Below, piece by piece: positions 62,250 to 64,000 of a stretch of 64,000 bases of DNA. This stretch comes from Secundilactobacillus odoratitofui DSM 19909 = JCM 15043 (GTDB taxonomy: Bacteria > Bacillota > Bacilli > Lactobacillales > Lactobacillaceae). The translations under genes and the position numbers were made by a program. Position 1 is the stretch's first letter. Each line of letters opens with the position of its first letter. The DNA lies in assembly GCF_001434895.1 (NCBI RefSeq), contig NZ_AZEE01000030.1:156260-220259 (forward strand), written 5' to 3'. Below the pieces are notes generated by a model. The model had not been told where the DNA came from and ran no database searches. It saw nothing but the letters and a program-made list of their open reading frames with translations.

Positions 62250-63716
62250 ATGGCAGAAGCATCAGATCATGAAGTGAAGCGAGAACTCAAAACTCGCCAT
62301 ATCTCAATGATTGCATTGGGTGGTAGTATCGGAACTGGCCTCTTTGTCGCCAGTGGTTCAGCAATTTCAACTGCTGGGCCTGGCGGTGGCTTATTAGCGT
62401 ACGTTGCCCTTGGTATTATGGTGTATTTCTTGATGACATCCCTTGGTGAAATGGCAACACACATGCCGGTTTCTGGTTCGTTTGCGACCTATTCGACCAA
62501 GTACGTTGATCCGGCGCTGGGGTTTGCAATGGGTTGGAATTACTGGTTTAACTGGGCAATTACGCTGGCCGTCGATATCAGTACGGCGGCACTGGTCATG
62601 AAGTTTTGGCTACCAAGTGTTCCCGGTTGGATCTGGAGCACGATTGTGTTGGTCTTCATCTTTTTGATCAACGCATTAACCGTTAAAGCCTTTGGTGAAA
62701 CGGAGTACTGGATGGCAATGATCAAGGTGATTACGGTTGTGATCTTCTTGATTGTTGGGGTATTAACCATTTTTGGTATCATGGGTGGCCATGCTACTGG
62801 ACTAGAAAACTTTACCTATAAAAAGGCACCGTTTGTCGGTGGTGTTCCAGCCGTCCTGAGCGTCTTCGTTGTTGCTGGTTTTTCATTCCAAGGAACGGAA
62901 CTTGTCGGAATCACTGCTGGCGAATCCGCCACACCTGAAAAGAGTGTTCCTAAGGCCATTAACGAAGTATTTTGGCGAATTTTGTTATTCTACATTCTTG
63001 CCATTTTCGTGATTGCCTGCTTGATTCCGTATACCAGTCCTAAATTACTCGGTTCATCGGCTTCAGATATTGCCATTAGTCCATTTACCCTCGTTTTCCA
63101 ACGAGCTGGTTTGGCAGCTGCCGCAAGTATCATGAACGCCGTTATCTTGACTTCCGTCATTTCGGCAGCCAATTCCGGGATGTACGCTTCTTCACGGATG
63201 CTGTACTCGTTGTCACTTGATCATTTTGCACCGAAATACTTCCAACACACCACTAAAAACGGGGTGCCTTTACGGGCTCAAGTGGCTACTACAGTGATTG
63301 GTGCAATTACGTTTATTACTAGTATTGCTGGGCCGCAAGTCTACACTTGGTTAGTGGCAGCGTCTGGCTTAACTGGTTTTATTGCTTGGTTAGGAATCGC
63401 CATTTCACACTATCGGTTCCGTCGGGCCTTCGTTAAGCAAGGCCATGATTTGTCGGAATTGAAGTACCATGCCAAGTGGTTCCCATTTGGTCCGATTTTG
63501 GCCCTGATTCTGTGTATCTTAGTGATTGCAGGTCAAAACACCGCTGCTTTTGCTCACTTTGATTGGGAACAGATTGGTGTGACATACTTGAGCGTGCCAT
63601 TATTTGCAATTCTGTTCTTCTACTACAAGATTCGCCATCATACGCACATGATTCCATTGGATGAAGTCGACGTGGAACCGCATCGGGTTCAAGCGGCGGC
63701 GGATGATGAGAAATAG
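62250..63716 (+). CDS. lysP: Lysine permease LysP
   Basis: 488 residues; ATG at 62250 after GAAAGTGAGTG. Twelve membrane segments of the APC family. Long stretches agree with enterobacterial LysP, such as HISMIALGGSIGTGLFVASG, MVYFLMTSLGE, MPVSGSFATYSTKY, GFSFQGTELVGITAGES and GFIAWLGIAISHYRFRR. It imports lysine with protons. The lysine riboswitch upstream independently supports the substrate. It is monocistronic, ended by a strong hairpin. Confidence 0.95.
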   Translation: MAEASDHEVKRELKTRHISMIALGGSIGTGLFVASGSAISTAGPGGGLLAYVALGIMVYFLMTSLGEMATHMPVSGSFATYSTKYVDPALGFAMGWNYWFNWAITLAVDISTAALVMKFWLPSVPGWIWSTIVLVFIFLINALTVKAFGETEYWMAMIKVITVVIFLIVGVLTIFGIMGGHATGLENFTYKKAPFVGGVPAVLSVFVVAGFSFQGTELVGITAGESATPEKSVPKAINEVFWRILLFYILAIFVIACLIPYTSPKLLGSSASDIAISPFTLVFQRAGLAAAASIMNAVILTSVISAANSGMYASSRMLYSLSLDHFAPKYFQHTTKNGVPLRAQVATTVIGAITFITSIAGPQVYTWLVAASGLTGFIAWLGIAISHYRFRRAFVKQGHDLSELKYHAKWFPFGPILALILCILVIAGQNTAAFAHFDWEQIGVTYLSVPLFAILFFYYKIRHHTHMIPLDEVDVEPHRVQAAADDEK

Positions 63717-63738
63717 TGTTAATTAATCATTGCTAGCT

Positions 63739-63772
63739 AAAAGCCGAGACGGTTAAGTGTCTCGGCTTTTTA
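63739..63772 (+). terminator. Terminator after lysP
   Basis: AAAAGCCGAGAC and GTCTCGGCTTTT with loop GGTTAAGT, then T residues. Confidence 0.88.
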
Positions 63773-63810
63773 TTTGCCAGTAACCCTTTCGCGGGTTGCA
63801 GTTGTCTTTT

Positions 63811-64000
63811 GTCGCCTCCGGCCGCCAGCAGACTGGTTGGCGGGAAGTGGCTGTGGGACCGGGTTCAACCGCTTGGCGTTTTCACCCTCGAACCAGAGCC
63901 CGAAAGGCAGGTCTCTGATTCGTCCAATGATGTAAGGGTGAAGCAACCCAAGAAGAAGTACACTTCTTGCGTCACTTCACCCTAACATCATTTTTCACTG
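63811..64000 (+). repeat. Cloverleaf repeat element R9 (subfamily A), cut by the window end
   Basis: Begins GTCGCCTCCGGCCGCCAGC. Skeleton GTGGGACCGGGTTCAACCGC and CGTCCA are present. The second hairpin is AACCAGAGCC with GGTCTCTGATT. The third arm is unusually long and unlike the others: AATGATGTAAGGGTGAAG pairs with CTTCACCCTAACATCATT and AAGAAG with CTTCTT. TTCACTG at the very end is the start of the GTCACTGC block, so the right outer arm lies outside the window. Confidence 0.75.

Noticed and set aside
1..64000. CRISPR arrays, tRNA and rRNA genes, prophage or integrase genes
   Set aside because: No regularly spaced direct repeats, cloverleaf tRNA sequences or phage structural genes were recognised. 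The repeat family found is intergenic, dispersed and palindromic, not CRISPR-like.

Overview
The window looks like chromosomal DNA of a member of the Lactobacillaceae. The housekeeping genes are of lactobacillus type: coaA, guaA, pepN, HelD, pyruvate oxidase, class 1A dihydroorotate dehydrogenase and LysP. Many genes start with TTG behind strong GGAGG or GGGGG ribosome binding sites, and many small secreted proteins are present. I cannot name the species. No tRNA, rRNA, CRISPR array, replication origin or complete prophage was seen.

Layout. 1-4.4 kb: the end of a secreted protein gene, a second small secreted protein, a histidine-phosphatase gene and a CPA2-type cation antiporter. 4.5-10.3 kb: HelD, coaA and guaA. 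10.8-13.4 kb: an operon of two secreted proteins, a zinc-ribbon membrane protein and a lipoprotein. 14.1-21.6 kb: an accessory defence island. It holds a three-gene modification/restriction-like operon (MmeI-like methyltransferase, SF2 helicase, GIY-YIG nuclease) followed by two genes that look like the Kiwa pair kwaA-kwaB. 21.65-23.14 kb: a decayed IS3-family element, followed by a broken zinc-ribbon gene and another secreted protein gene. 24.8-31 kb: Fe-S protein, acetyltransferase, ABC exporter and three cell-wall-active secreted enzymes. 31.4-38 kb: FetAB-like iron exporter, PepN, a diguanylate cyclase and a GH8-like lipoprotein. 38-46 kb: sugar porter, pyruvate oxidase, pseudouridine synthase, DUF1003 protein, acetyltransferase and PyrD. 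46.5-51 kb: an efflux MFS protein, then a PyrR-attenuated uracil permease and NCS1 permease. 51.6-58 kb: acetyltransferase, CDF transporter with a DtxR-type regulator, split ThrE-type exporter, TSUP/DUF1634 pair and PAP2 phosphatase. 58-64 kb: MacB-like ABC transporter, alpha/beta hydrolase, acetyltransferase and a lysine-riboswitch-controlled lysP.

Two things stand out. The first is the defence island, whose methyltransferase-helicase-GIY-YIG operon I cannot match to a named system. Its helicase and nuclease share a short sequence module. The second is a family of nine dispersed intergenic elements of about 100-210 bp. They keep a fixed skeleton (GTGGGACCG ... CGTC ... CGTCCA ... GTCACTGC) and fold into a multi-arm, cloverleaf-like structure. 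The stems differ in sequence from copy to copy but stay paired, and two subfamilies sit next to each other in opposite orientation.

Regulation that can be read from the sequence: a lysine riboswitch with terminator before lysP, a PyrR binding loop with attenuator before the uracil permease operon, a cre site before the sugar porter, several sigma-A promoters and many intrinsic terminators. Functions are assigned from motif recognition without database searches.
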